Of a DNA stretch of 64,000 nucleotides, positions 16,526-24,154 are shown one piece after another (positions within the stretch are counted from its first letter, which is position 1; each line of letters begins with the position of its first letter). Under the pieces are notes generated by a model. That model was not told where the DNA came from and ran no database searches. It saw nothing but the letters and a program-made list of their open reading frames with translations. Made by a program: the position numbers and the translations under genes. The DNA lies in the NCBI GenBank assembly GCA_037045055.1, contig JBAOHJ010000003.1:1178001-1242000 (forward strand). The letters are read 5' to 3'. This DNA comes from Phosphoribacter sp037045055. Its GTDB lineage: Bacteria > Actinomycetota > Actinomycetes > Actinomycetales > Dermatophilaceae.

Positions 16526-17509
16526 ATGATCCGAAAGCCCCTGTCCGTCCTGGCCGCTGCGGCGCTGACCCTGCTGGCTGCCTGCAGCTCCGGATCGCCC
16601 AGCGGCACCACCACCTCCTCGGGCGCCGCGAGCGGGGGCGGCGGCGGCAAGGAGGTCAACGTCGCGGTCATCCCCATCGTCGACTGCGCGCCGGCCTTCC
16701 TCGGGGTGAGCAAGGGGTTCTTCGCCGAGGAGGGGCTCAACGTCAAGATCACCCAGGTCACCGGCGGCGCGGCCGCCGTGTCCGGTGTGGTCGGCGGGTC
16801 GTTCGACATCGGCTTCGGCAACCCGGTGTCGACCATGGTCGCCGTGGACAAGGGCCTGGCCCTGCGCTACGTGAGCAACGGGGTGACCACCTCGGGCAAG
16901 CGGCCCGACTTCGGCGCCGTGGTCGTCAAGGCCGACTCCGCCATCAAGACCCCGGCGGACCTCGCGGGCAAGACCGTCTCGGTGAACAACCTGTCCAACA
17001 TCGGCGACACGACGATCCGCAAGATCGTCGAGGACGCCGGCGGCGACCCCAAGACGATCAAGTTCGTCGAGGTCCCCTTCCCCGATGCACCGGCCGCCCT
17101 GGACCGCGGTCAGATCGACGCGGCATGGCTGCTCGAGCCCTTCCTCAGCGCGAGCGTGGCCGCCGGGTCGCGGATCGTCACCAACAACTTCATCGACTTC
17201 GACCCCAACCTCGACATCGCCGGGTACTTCACCAAGACCGAGAACTTCGACGCCAAGAAGGACCTCGTCGCGGCCTTCCAGCGGGGCATGAAGAAGTCGT
17301 TGGACTACGCCAACACCCACGAGCAAGAGGTCCGCGACATCGTCGGCACCTACACGAAGATCTCCGCCGCCGACCGCGCCAAGATGGTCATGCCCCGGTA
17401 CCTGCCGGACTTCCACCGCGACGCCGTCCAGAAGATGGCCGACGCGATGCTCAAGTACGGCACGGTGACCAAGGCGGTCAACGTCAGCGCGATCCTGCCC
17501 CCGTCGTGA
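16526..17509 (+). CDS. ABC importer substrate-binding lipoprotein (NMT1/SsuA-like)
   Basis: A 327-residue lipoprotein: signal peptide MIRKPLSVLAAAALTLLAACSSG with lipobox LAAC, Ser/Thr/Gly linker, then a periplasmic-binding fold of the NMT1/THI5-SsuA-TauA family (VNVAVIPIVDCAPAFLGVSKGFFAEEGLNVKITQVTGGAAAVSGVVGGSFDIGFGN; GKTVSVNNLSNIGDTTIRKIVEDAG; RGQIDAAWLLEPF). ATG 16526 is preferred over 16514 because GGAG lies just upstream and it gives a clean signal peptide. It leads a four-gene operon with two permeases and an ATPase. Substrates in this family include sulfonates, nitrate, pyrimidine thiamine precursors and riboflavin; the specific ligand cannot be assigned. Confidence 0.9.
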   Translation: MIRKPLSVLAAAALTLLAACSSGSPSGTTTSSGAASGGGGGKEVNVAVIPIVDCAPAFLGVSKGFFAEEGLNVKITQVTGGAAAVSGVVGGSFDIGFGNPVSTMVAVDKGLALRYVSNGVTTSGKRPDFGAVVVKADSAIKTPADLAGKTVSVNNLSNIGDTTIRKIVEDAGGDPKTIKFVEVPFPDAPAALDRGQIDAAWLLEPFLSASVAAGSRIVTNNFIDFDPNLDIAGYFTKTENFDAKKDLVAAFQRGMKKSLDYANTHEQEVRDIVGTYTKISAADRAKMVMPRYLPDFHRDAVQKMADAMLKYGTVTKAVNVSAILPPS

Positions 17510-17543
17510 CCGGTGGGGGTCGCCGAACCCAGGCCCGGGTGAG

Positions 17544-18332
17544 ATGACCGAACGCGCCGGGTCGACGCCGGGCTGGGTGCTCGGGCTCGTCGGGGTCGCC
17601 ATCGCCCTCGCCTTGGGCGAGGTGATCCCGCGGCTGGGCCTCATCGAGGCGCGCTACCTACCCCCGATCAGCCAGATCCTCGCGGCGTTCGCCACCAACC
17701 TCACCCTCACCGCGTTCTGGGTGGCGGTGTGGGACACCATGCTCAGCTGGGCCATCGGCCTGGCCGTCGCCGCCGTGCTGGCGATCGCCGTCGGGCTCGT
17801 CGTCGGCACCAACCGGCGGGTCCGGGACGTCACCCACTCCACCATCGAGTTCCTGCGCCCGATCCCCTCGGTCGCCCTCATCCCCCTCGCCGTGCTGCTG
17901 TTCGGCGTGCGCATCCAGTCCGCCCTGTTGCTCATCATCTACGCGGCGTTCTGGCAGATCCTCATCCAGGTGCTCTCCGGCGTCACCGACGTCGACCTGG
18001 TCGCCGAGAACACCGCCCGCAGCTACGGCCTCGGGCGCCTGGCCCGCATCCGTCACGTCACCTGGCCCACGGCGCTGCCCTACGTCATGACGGGGATGCG
18101 CCTGGGCGCGGCCGTCGCGCTCATCCTCGCCGTCACCGCCGAGCTCATCATCGGCAACCCGGGCCTCGGGCGCGAGATCGCCCTGGCCCAGTCGGGCGGG
18201 GCCGCCACCCCGATGTACGCGCTGGTGCTGTTCACCGGGCTGATCGGGGTGCTCATCAACATCGGGATGCGGTGGGTCGAGCACAAGGTGCTGGCCTGGC
18301 ACCCCTCGGTCCGCGGCGAGGTGCACGTATGA
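17544..18332 (+). CDS. ABC importer permease 1 (SsuC/TauC-type)
   Basis: A 262-residue BPD_transp_1 permease with about six hydrophobic helices (GWVLGLVGVAIALALGEVI, LSWAIGLAVAAVLAIAVGLVVG, VALIPLAVLLFGVRIQSALLLIIYAAFWQILIQVL, LGAAVALILAVTAELIIG, LVLFTGLIGVLINIGM). The EAA coupling loop is visible as AENTARSYGLGRLARIRHVTWPTALPYVMTGMRLG. It overlaps the second permease by four bases. Two different permeases in one operon imply a heterodimeric membrane channel rather than the homodimer common in Ssu/Tau systems. Confidence 0.9.
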   Translation: MTERAGSTPGWVLGLVGVAIALALGEVIPRLGLIEARYLPPISQILAAFATNLTLTAFWVAVWDTMLSWAIGLAVAAVLAIAVGLVVGTNRRVRDVTHSTIEFLRPIPSVALIPLAVLLFGVRIQSALLLIIYAAFWQILIQVLSGVTDVDLVAENTARSYGLGRLARIRHVTWPTALPYVMTGMRLGAAVALILAVTAELIIGNPGLGREIALAQSGGAATPMYALVLFTGLIGVLINIGMRWVEHKVLAWHPSVRGEVHV

Positions 18333-19102
18333 GCACCGCGCGCCGGGTGCTCACCGCGACCGGGCTGCCGATCGTCCTGGTCCTGCTGTGGTACCTGCTC
18401 ACGGCGGGCTCGACCAACTTCTTCGTCCCCAAGCCGGTGGAGCTGGTCCAGACCTTCGGCCAGGTGTGGTTCGGTCCGCGGTTCTTCGACGACGTCCTGC
18501 CCAGCATCGCGAGGCTCACCGTGGGGGTGCTGCTGGCCATCGTCCTGGGCATCGCCCTCGGGCTGCTCATCGGCTCCCGCAGGGTGCTGCGGGCCATGGC
18601 CGAGCCGGTGTTGGAGTTCCTGCGCGCGATCCCGCCGCCGGTCATGGTCCCGATCCTCATGCTCCTGCTCGGGGTGAACGACGCCATGAAGATCCTCGTC
18701 ATCGTCTCCGGCTGCATCTGGCCGGTGCTGCTCAACACCGTGGAGGGCGTGCGCGCCGTGGACGACGTGCTCGTCGACAGCTGCCGGGTCTACCGCATCC
18801 ACGGCCTGTCGCGGATCGTCAACCTCACCATCCCGTCCGCCGGTCCGCAGATCTTCGCCGGCGTGCGTCAGGCGCTCTCGCTGGGGCTGATCCTCATGGT
18901 GATCTCGGAGATGTTCGCCTCCTCGGCCGGCCTGGGCTTCACCATCGTGCAGTTCCAGCGCTCGTTCGCCGTGCCGGAGATGTGGAGCGGCATCGCCGTC
19001 CTCGGCCTGCTCGGGATCGCCCTGTCCGTGCTGTACCAGTTCGCCGCGCGCCGGGTGCTCTCGTGGTACTACGGCCAGAGGGAGGTCGACCATGCCGGAT
19101 GA
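18329..19102 (+). CDS. ABC importer permease 2 (SsuC/TauC-type)
   Basis: A 257-residue permease related to, but clearly different from, the preceding one. Helices include VLTATGLPIVLVLLWYLLTAG, IARLTVGVLLAIVLGIALGLLIG, PVMVPILMLLLGVNDAMKILVIVSGCIWPVLLNTV and GIAVLGLLGIALSVLYQF. The EAA loop reads DSCRVYRIHGLSRIVNLTIPSAGPQIFAGVRQALSLGLILMV. ATG 18329 overlaps permease 1 (ATGA), and the gene overlaps the ATPase start by 11 bases, so all four genes are tightly coupled. Probably pairs with permease 1 in the inner membrane. Confidence 0.9.
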   Translation: MSTARRVLTATGLPIVLVLLWYLLTAGSTNFFVPKPVELVQTFGQVWFGPRFFDDVLPSIARLTVGVLLAIVLGIALGLLIGSRRVLRAMAEPVLEFLRAIPPPVMVPILMLLLGVNDAMKILVIVSGCIWPVLLNTVEGVRAVDDVLVDSCRVYRIHGLSRIVNLTIPSAGPQIFAGVRQALSLGLILMVISEMFASSAGLGFTIVQFQRSFAVPEMWSGIAVLGLLGIALSVLYQFAARRVLSWYYGQREVDHAG

Positions 19103-19970
19103 CGTCGCCGAGCCCGCCGCCCGCGTCCGGCGCACCGACATCCTGCTGTCGGTCCGCCACCTGCAGAAGACCTACTTCAGCGACTCCGGCCCGGTCGAAG
19201 CCGTGCGCGACCTGTCCTTCGACGTCCGCGAGGGCGAGCTGGCCTGCCTGGTCGGCCCCTCGGGCTGCGGCAAGACGACGCTGCTCAAGTGCATCGCCGG
19301 CCTGCTGCGCCCGACCCGCGGCGACGTGCACCTGGCCGGTCAGCTCGTCAACGGCCCCCCCAAGGGCATGGCCGTGGTGTTCCAGGAGTACGGGCGATCG
19401 CTGTTCCCGTGGATGAACGTGCGGCACAACGTCGAGCTGCCCCTGAAGAACGCCAAAGTGCCCAAGAACGAGATGCGCCGGGTCGTCGACGAGGCGTTGG
19501 AGGCGGTCGGTCTGGGCCATGCGGCGGCGCTGTACCCGTGGCAGCTGTCGGGCGGGATGCAGCAGCGGGTGGCGATCGCCCGTGCGGTGGCCTACCGCCC
19601 GCAGGTCCTGCTGATGGACGAGCCGTTCGCCGCGGTGGACGCCCAGACCCGCGCCGACCTCGAGGACCTCATCCGCGACATCTGGCACAAGCTCGGCGTG
19701 ACGTTCCTGTTCGTCACCCACGACATCGACGAGTCGGTGTACCTCGGCGAGCGCGTCATCATCCTGTCCAGCTCCCCGACCGTCGTCCAAGAGGACCTCG
19801 ACATCGACCTGCCGGACATGCGCGACCAGCTCACCACCCGGTCGATGCCCCGGTTCACCGAGCTGCGCGGGCATGTGTACCGCCAGATCCAGGCGGCCAA
19901 GGCGCGCCACCCGCACAGCGAGGAAGAGGTCGAGCAGGTCCACCACCTCGAGGCCGGCCTGCGGGACTGA
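19092..19970 (+). CDS. ABC importer ATP-binding protein (SsuB/TauB-type)
   Basis: A 292-residue ATPase with Walker A GPSGCGKTTLLK, Q-loop FQEYGRSLFPW, signature LSGGMQQRVAIARA, Walker B VLLMDEPFAAVD and H-loop FVTHDIDESV, all close to SsuB/TauB consensus. The C-terminal extension (QLTTRSMPRFTELRGHVYRQIQAAK...) is as long as in nitrate/taurine ATPases. The last codons and the stop lie inside the first unit of an 18-bp tandem repeat, so repeat slippage by one unit would not change the protein length, because each unit carries the same in-frame stop. Confidence 0.92.
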   Translation: MPDDVAEPAARVRRTDILLSVRHLQKTYFSDSGPVEAVRDLSFDVREGELACLVGPSGCGKTTLLKCIAGLLRPTRGDVHLAGQLVNGPPKGMAVVFQEYGRSLFPWMNVRHNVELPLKNAKVPKNEMRRVVDEALEAVGLGHAAALYPWQLSGGMQQRVAIARAVAYRPQVLLMDEPFAAVDAQTRADLEDLIRDIWHKLGVTFLFVTHDIDESVYLGERVIILSSSPTVVQEDLDIDLPDMRDQLTTRSMPRFTELRGHVYRQIQAAKARHPHSEEEVEQVHHLEAGLRD

Positions 19971-20095
19971 CCCGGCCCGCGGGACTGACCCGGCCTGCGG
20001 GACTGACCCGGCCTGCGGGACTGACCCGGCCTGCGGGACTGACCCGGGGTGCGGGACTGACCCGGGCTGCGGGACTGACCCGGGGTGAGCGCCCG
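19955..20095 (+). repeat. 18-bp minisatellite, seven full units plus a partial
   Basis: Head-to-tail repeats of CGGCCTGCGGGACTGACC starting at 19955, 19973, 19991, 20009, 20027, 20045 and 20063, with a truncated eighth at 20081. Later units vary at the first few bases (CGGGGT, CGGGCT). The first unit encodes the last residues and the TGA stop of the ABC ATPase; the rest fill the gap to the MauE-like gene. Clean periodicity suggests recent slipped-strand expansion and copy-number variation between strains. Not CRISPR: there are no spacers. Confidence 0.93.
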
Positions 20096-20110
20096 GGGTA
20101 GCCTGCTGCG

Positions 20111-20650
20111 ATGCCCGACCCGCCGCCGGCCCTGGCCCTCGCGCCGCTGGCCGTGGCCGCGGTGCTGGCCGTCGCCGCGGCGGGCAAGCTGCGCCGCCCC
20201 CGCTCCGGTCCGCGGGAGTTCGTCGCCTTGCGCGTGCCTCTGACGCTGCGCCGCCCGTGGGTGGTGCGGCTGCATCCCTGGGCCGAGCTGGCCATCGCGA
20301 CCGGGCTGCTCGGCGCGCCGGCGCCCTGGCGGTGGGTGCCGGGGATGGCTGCGGTCGGTCTGCTGGCCGGATACCTCGCCCTGGTGGGCCGGCTGGTGCT
20401 GCGCGGCGAGCGGGTCGCGTGCGCCTGTTTCGGGGCCACGGAGCACCCGGTCACCGGATGGACGGTGGCGCGCAACGCCGCCCTGCTCGCCGGTGCGGCA
20501 CTAGCCGCGCTGGACTGCCTCACCACGGCCAGCCCGGTGCACCGGGCCCTCACCAACGGCGCAGCGGGCGCGGCCTGGGTCACCGCAGCGGCGGTCGTTG
20601 CCGCCGGCGTTTGGGCCGGCGAGGCACTGACCGAGCCGGCGGATCGCTGA
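20111..20650 (+). CDS. MauE/DoxX-like integral membrane protein
   Basis: A 179-residue membrane protein with four or five hydrophobic helices (LALAPLAVAAVLAVAAAGKL, WAELAIATGLLGAPAPW, VPGMAAVGLLAGYLALVGRLVL, AALLAGAALAALDCL, AAWVTAAAVVAAGVWAG). A GKLRRP motif after helix 1 and a Cys pair in ERVACACFGATEHPVTGW match the MauE-like group, which is linked to disulfide or redox chemistry in the envelope. No redox partner is adjacent. It ends nine bases before the convergent LCP gene, so there is almost no room for a terminator. Confidence 0.7.
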   Translation: MPDPPPALALAPLAVAAVLAVAAAGKLRRPRSGPREFVALRVPLTLRRPWVVRLHPWAELAIATGLLGAPAPWRWVPGMAAVGLLAGYLALVGRLVLRGERVACACFGATEHPVTGWTVARNAALLAGAALAALDCLTTASPVHRALTNGAAGAAWVTAAAVVAAGVWAGEALTEPADR

Positions 20651-20659
20651 GGCGCCGGG

Positions 20660-21862
20660 TCAGCGGACCTGGTCGACCGGCCGCAGCTGGGTGAGCTCGG
20701 GGTGGGTCTGCAGGTAGCCACCCAGGTCGTCGCGGGCCATCGCCGCGAACAGGTCCCTGGTCTGGTCGGTCTGCGGCAGCAGGACGCTGGCGCCGTCCGG
20801 AGTCGTCGAGGCACCGGCCACCGGGGTGGTGACGTACCGGACGTCACCGGGGCGCAGCCCCCGGGACTGCACCGCGAGGTCACGGATCTGCGCGTCGTCG
20901 AAGCCGGAGTCGACGACGACGTTCGACGTGATGGCCTGCACGGCCTCATCGAGGGTCAGGGGGTTGGCCAACGTCCCGGTCGAGCCGAGCTTGCGCAGCA
21001 TCTCTCGCATGACGTTCTGCTGGCGCTGGATCCGATCGAGGTCACCGCCGGGCAGGCCGTAGCGCATCCGCACGTAGGCCAGGACGTCGCTGCCCTGCAG
21101 GTTGTGCACGCCCTTGGTCCACGTCCTGCCGGAAATGGGGTCGCGGACGTCCTCGGCGACGTCGACCGCCACCCCGCCGAGGGCCAGCGACAGGTCGCGC
21201 AGACCGTTCCAGTCGACCAGCACCAGGTGGTCCATCCGCTGGCCGGTGAACTGCTCGACGGTGAGCTGCATCAGGGCCGGCCCGCCGTAGGAGAACGCGG
21301 CGTTGATCTTGGTCTGGCCGTGACCGGGGATCGTCACGAGGGTGTCCCGAGGGATCGAGACGAGGTATGCCGCCCGACGGTCGGCAGCGATGTGCAGGAC
21401 CATCAGCGTGTCCGAGCGGAAGCGCCCCGGTTGCCACCGGCCGCTGCGGACCGCCTCGGCGATGCCGATGCCGTCGTCGCCGTTGTCGACCCCGGCGAGC
21501 AGCAGGGTCACCGGTGGCCCCGACACCGAGTCCACGGCCGGGCCCACCGGCCCGGCGACCGGCCGCAGGCCCTCCGGCAGGGACGTGTCGACCCGAGCGA
21601 TCGACCCGACCATGGCGTTGAGCCGCAGCGCGAAGAGCATGGCGCCCCCCGCCAACAGCGCGAGCAGCGCCAGCAGCACGACCGGCGTCCGGTGGGCCCG
21701 CAGCCACCCGCGCCCGGGTGGCGACGCGGCGGCGGGGCCGGGGCCGTCCCCGGCGACCACAGCGGCATCCTCCCCGGGCAGCAGGACGGCGTCGCCGCGC
21801 CCTGCTGCCGAGACGTCGACGCGCACCGACGACGAGTCCCCCGACTCGATCACCACGATCAC
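20660..21862 (-). CDS. LytR-CpsA-Psr (LCP) family glycopolymer transferase
   Basis: LCP enzyme that transfers lipid-linked glycopolymers (teichoic-acid-like or arabinogalactan-like) to peptidoglycan outside the membrane. One transmembrane helix (TPVVLLALLALLAGGAMLFAL) is followed by the LCP domain: VTLLLAGVDNGDDG, RFRSDTLMVLHIAADRRAAYLVSIPRDTLVTIPGHGQTKINAAFSYGG, the polyprenyl-phosphate-binding Arg/Asp residues, and DVLAYVRMRYGLPGGDLDRIQRQQNVM. The frame is open to ATG 22003, but the extra 47 residues are Arg-rich and unlike the family; a GTG near 21862 (just downstream of GGGAG) is preferred. Confidence 0.85.
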   Translation of the reverse strand: MIVVIESGDSSSVRVDVSAAGRGDAVLLPGEDAAVVAGDGPGPAAASPPGRGWLRAHRTPVVLLALLALLAGGAMLFALRLNAMVGSIARVDTSLPEGLRPVAGPVGPAVDSVSGPPVTLLLAGVDNGDDGIGIAEAVRSGRWQPGRFRSDTLMVLHIAADRRAAYLVSIPRDTLVTIPGHGQTKINAAFSYGGPALMQLTVEQFTGQRMDHLVLVDWNGLRDLSLALGGVAVDVAEDVRDPISGRTWTKGVHNLQGSDVLAYVRMRYGLPGGDLDRIQRQQNVMREMLRKLGSTGTLANPLTLDEAVQAITSNVVVDSGFDDAQIRDLAVQSRGLRPGDVRYVTTPVAGASTTPDGASVLLPQTDQTRDLFAAMARDDLGGYLQTHPELTQLRPVDQVR

Positions 21863-22090
21863 TCCCGCTCGCGGCCTGCGGCGGTGGCCGGTGGGCCGAC
21901 GCCGGGGACGGCGTCCTGGACGCCACCCACCCGACGACGGCACGCGATCGCCCCCGCGAAGCCAGGTCAGCCGGCCGACACTCCCCGTCGACCGCCTCAG
22001 CACATGGTAACGCCATCGTCAAGCGAAGGTCAGGTTTCGGTCAACCCCCGGTCGGCCCGTCGGCGGGGCACCCAGGGGCAGTCCGGTGGG

Positions 22091-22160
22091 GGTGGCGCCC
22101 GGCCGGCCGCGCGGGTCGGTCGGCGGGTGGCGCCAGGCCGGCCGCGAGGATCGGTCGGCG
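22091..22160 (+). repeat. 35-bp tandem repeat (two units) downstream of rplI
   Basis: Two adjacent 35-bp units, each beginning GGTGGCGCC and ending TCGGTCGGCG (starts at 22091 and 22126), differing at three or four positions, with a truncated third start at 22161. They lie in the gap between the rplI stop and the LCP gene. They are GC-rich with internal GGCCGGCC palindromes and could influence rplI operon termination. Confidence 0.75.
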
Positions 22161-22186
22161 GGTGGGTCGGCGGCGGAGCCGGCCGA

Positions 22187-22633
22187 TCAGGCCGGGACGA
22201 CCTCGAAGCCGACCGTGGCTTGCACGTCGGGGTGCAGGCGCACCAGCGCCTCGTACCGCCCGGTGGCCTTGATGTGGCCCTGGACCTCGATCTTGCGTCG
22301 GTCCACCTCGGGACCGCCGGCGGCTTTGACCGCAGCCGCGATGTCGGCGTTGCTCACCGCGCCGAACAACCGCCCGCTCGTGCCGGCCTTGGCGGCGACG
22401 GTCACCGTGGTGGCCTCTAGGCGGTCCTTGGCCGCGCGGGCCTCGTCGAAGCTCTTGATCTCCCGTGCCGCGCGGGCCTTGAGGATGGAGTCGACCTGCT
22501 TCTGGCCGCCGCGCGTCCAGGCGGTCGCCAAGGACCGGGGGAGCAGGTAGTTGCGGGCGTAGCCGTCCTTGACGTCGACGACGTCACCGGCGGCCCCGAG
22601 CCCGCTCACCTCGTGGGTGAGGATGATCTTCAC
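22187..22633 (-). CDS. rplI: 50S ribosomal protein L9
   Basis: A 148-residue bL9: MKIILTHEVSGLGAAGDVVDVKDGYARNYLLPRSLA is the canonical N-terminal 23S rRNA-binding domain, followed by a helical connector (KQVDSILKARAAREIKSFDEARAAKDRLE) and a C-terminal domain (LFGAVSNADIAAAVKAAGGPEVDRRKIEVQG). Length and domain layout are standard. Last gene of the rpsF-ssb-rpsR-rplI operon, 88 bp after rpsR. The Ala/Gln-rich connector helix gives the two-domain dumbbell shape of L9. Confidence 0.98.
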   Translation of the reverse strand: MKIILTHEVSGLGAAGDVVDVKDGYARNYLLPRSLATAWTRGGQKQVDSILKARAAREIKSFDEARAAKDRLEATTVTVAAKAGTSGRLFGAVSNADIAAAVKAAGGPEVDRRKIEVQGHIKATGRYEALVRLHPDVQATVGFEVVPA

Positions 22634-22721
22634 GGTGTAGGTCCTTGTCTGCGCGTCGGTGGGCGTATGCCGCGGGGCGGTCGCGGTGGCGGGCCTGCGG
22701 CGGATCGGGCGGGCCGGCGGA

Positions 22722-22958
22722 TCAGCGGGCCGAGCTGGAGTAGGGCAGCAGCGCCATCTCGCGGGCGTTCTTCACGGCCTGGGCGATGAGCCGCTGCTGT
22801 TGCACCGACACACCGGTGACCCGACGGGCGCGGATCTTGCCGCGGTCGGAGATGAACTTGCGCAGCAGCGCGGCATCCTTGTAGTCGATGTTCTCGACCT
22901 TGGCGACCTTGAGTGGGTTCGCCTTCTTCTTGGGCTTGCGGGGCGGCGGCTTGGCCAT
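22722..22958 (-). CDS. rpsR: 30S ribosomal protein S18
   Basis: A 78-residue bS18: basic N-terminal tail (MAKPPPRKPKKKANP), then IDYKDAALLRKFISDRGKIRARRVTGVSVQQQRLIAQAVKNAREMALLPY, the conserved S18 core that pairs with S6 on the 30S platform. There is no Cys-zinc motif, so this is the C-minus form. It lies between ssb and rplI on the same strand, the usual operon order. SD-like GAGAGGACCCC precedes the ATG. Confidence 0.98.
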   Translation of the reverse strand: MAKPPPRKPKKKANPLKVAKVENIDYKDAALLRKFISDRGKIRARRVTGVSVQQQRLIAQAVKNAREMALLPYSSSAR

Positions 22959-23048
22959 GACGGGGTCCTCTCGGGGGAGTGCGTCGGTGCGGTCTGCAGG
23001 TGGGTCGGCCGGCGTGGGCGCGGCCGAGTGGGGGCCGGGAGGGCCGGC

Positions 23049-23621
23049 TCAGAAGGGCGGCTCGTCGTAGGACGGAGCGTTGCCCCAGCCGGGCTGCTGG
23101 CCGCCCTGGGCCGGGCTCGAGCCCCCGCCGGGGCCGGCGGGGCCGGAGCCCTGGCCGCCGCCGAGGCCCTGCTGGCCTGCGCCGGTGGCCCACGGGTCGG
23201 TGTCGGACGCGGCATACCCGCCGGACTGCTGCCCACCGAAACCGCCGCCGGACCCGCGCTGGGTCTTGACGACCTTGGCGGTGGCGTAGCGCAGGGACGG
23301 GCCGACCTCGTCGACCTCCATCTCCACGACGGTGCGCTTCTCGCCCTCCTTGGTCTCGTACGAGCGGCTCTTGAGCCGACCGGTGACGACGACCCGGGTG
23401 CCGCGACCGAGCGACTCGGCGACGTTCTCGGCGGCGTCGCGCCAGACCGAGCACCGCATGAACAGCGTCTCGCCGTCCTTCCACTCGTTGCTCTGCCGAT
23501 CGAACGCCCGGGGCGTCGAGGCCACAGTGAAGTTGGCCACCGCGGCACCGGAGGGCGTGAACCGCAGCTCCGGGTCCCCCGTGACGTTGCCGACGATGGT
23601 GATGACGGTGTCGCCTGCCAT
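23049..23621 (-). CDS. ssb: Single-stranded DNA-binding protein
   Basis: A 190-residue SSB. OB fold: MAGDTVITIVGNVTGDPELRFTPSGAAVANFTVASTPR, MRCSVWRDAAENVAESLGRGTRVVVTGRLKSRSYE, VVEMEVDEVGPSLRYATAKV. A Gly/Gln/Pro-rich disordered linker (about 70 residues) and the acidic tip DEPPF, which recruits replication and repair partners, complete it. ATG 23619-23621 fits the family N-terminus and is preceded by GAAGGGGACAG. Located between rpsF and rpsR as in most bacteria. Confidence 0.97.
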   Translation of the reverse strand: MAGDTVITIVGNVTGDPELRFTPSGAAVANFTVASTPRAFDRQSNEWKDGETLFMRCSVWRDAAENVAESLGRGTRVVVTGRLKSRSYETKEGEKRTVVEMEVDEVGPSLRYATAKVVKTQRGSGGGFGGQQSGGYAASDTDPWATGAGQQGLGGGQGSGPAGPGGGSSPAQGGQQPGWGNAPSYDEPPF

Positions 23622-23655
23622 GTTCTGTCCCCTTCGCGGGTGTCGGGCGGTGGGC

Positions 23656-23943
23656 TCAGGCGCCGGGGCGCAGCAGCTTGGTCCGCATGACCGCTTCGTT
23701 GAGGTTGAGCTGACGGTCCAGCTCCTGAGCCGTCGCGGGCTCGGCGGTGAGGTTGATGACCGCGTAGATGCCCTCGGACTTCTTCTTGATGTCGTAGGCC
23801 AGCCGTCGCCGGCCCCAGATGTCGACGTTGTCGATCGAGCCGCCGTCCTTGCGCACCACGGCGAGCAGCTTCTCCATCTGCGGGGCGAGGTTACGGTCGT
23901 CGAGCTCGGGGTCGAGGATGACCATGAGTTCGTACTGACGCAT
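23656..23943 (-). CDS. rpsF: 30S ribosomal protein S6
   Basis: A 95-residue bS6: MRQYELMVILDPELDDRNLAPQMEKLLAVVRKDGGSIDNVDIWGRRRLAYDIKKKSEGIYAVINLTAEPATAQELDRQLNLNEAVMRTKLLR. ATG 23943 matches the family start; the frame extends four codons upstream (MGLR) but AGGAGGTGG sits just before them, so 23955 is an alternative. First gene of rpsF-ssb-rpsR-rplI. S6 forms a dimer with S18 on 16S rRNA helix 23. Confidence 0.97.
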   Translation of the reverse strand: MRQYELMVILDPELDDRNLAPQMEKLLAVVRKDGGSIDNVDIWGRRRLAYDIKKKSEGIYAVINLTAEPATAQELDRQLNLNEAVMRTKLLRPGA

Positions 23944-24154
23944 GCGCAGACCCACCTCCTCTGGTCTTCGCGGTCACGGTCGGTCCGTGACAGGAGGGTG
24001 TGCATGTGTCACGCCTCGGGCCCAGTGTCGCGGACTGCGCCCCCGGTGCGGGTGCGTCATCCACAGCGGGTATTCCGCGGCGAACCGTCCCAGGGTAGCC
24101 GCCGGGCGCCCTCGCCCGGAAATCGACGGGGCGGGCGAGGCCACCGGAGGGACA

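Noticed and set aside
19955..20095. Possible CRISPR array at the 18-bp repeats
   Set aside because: Units are contiguous with no spacers, too short, and no cas genes are present.
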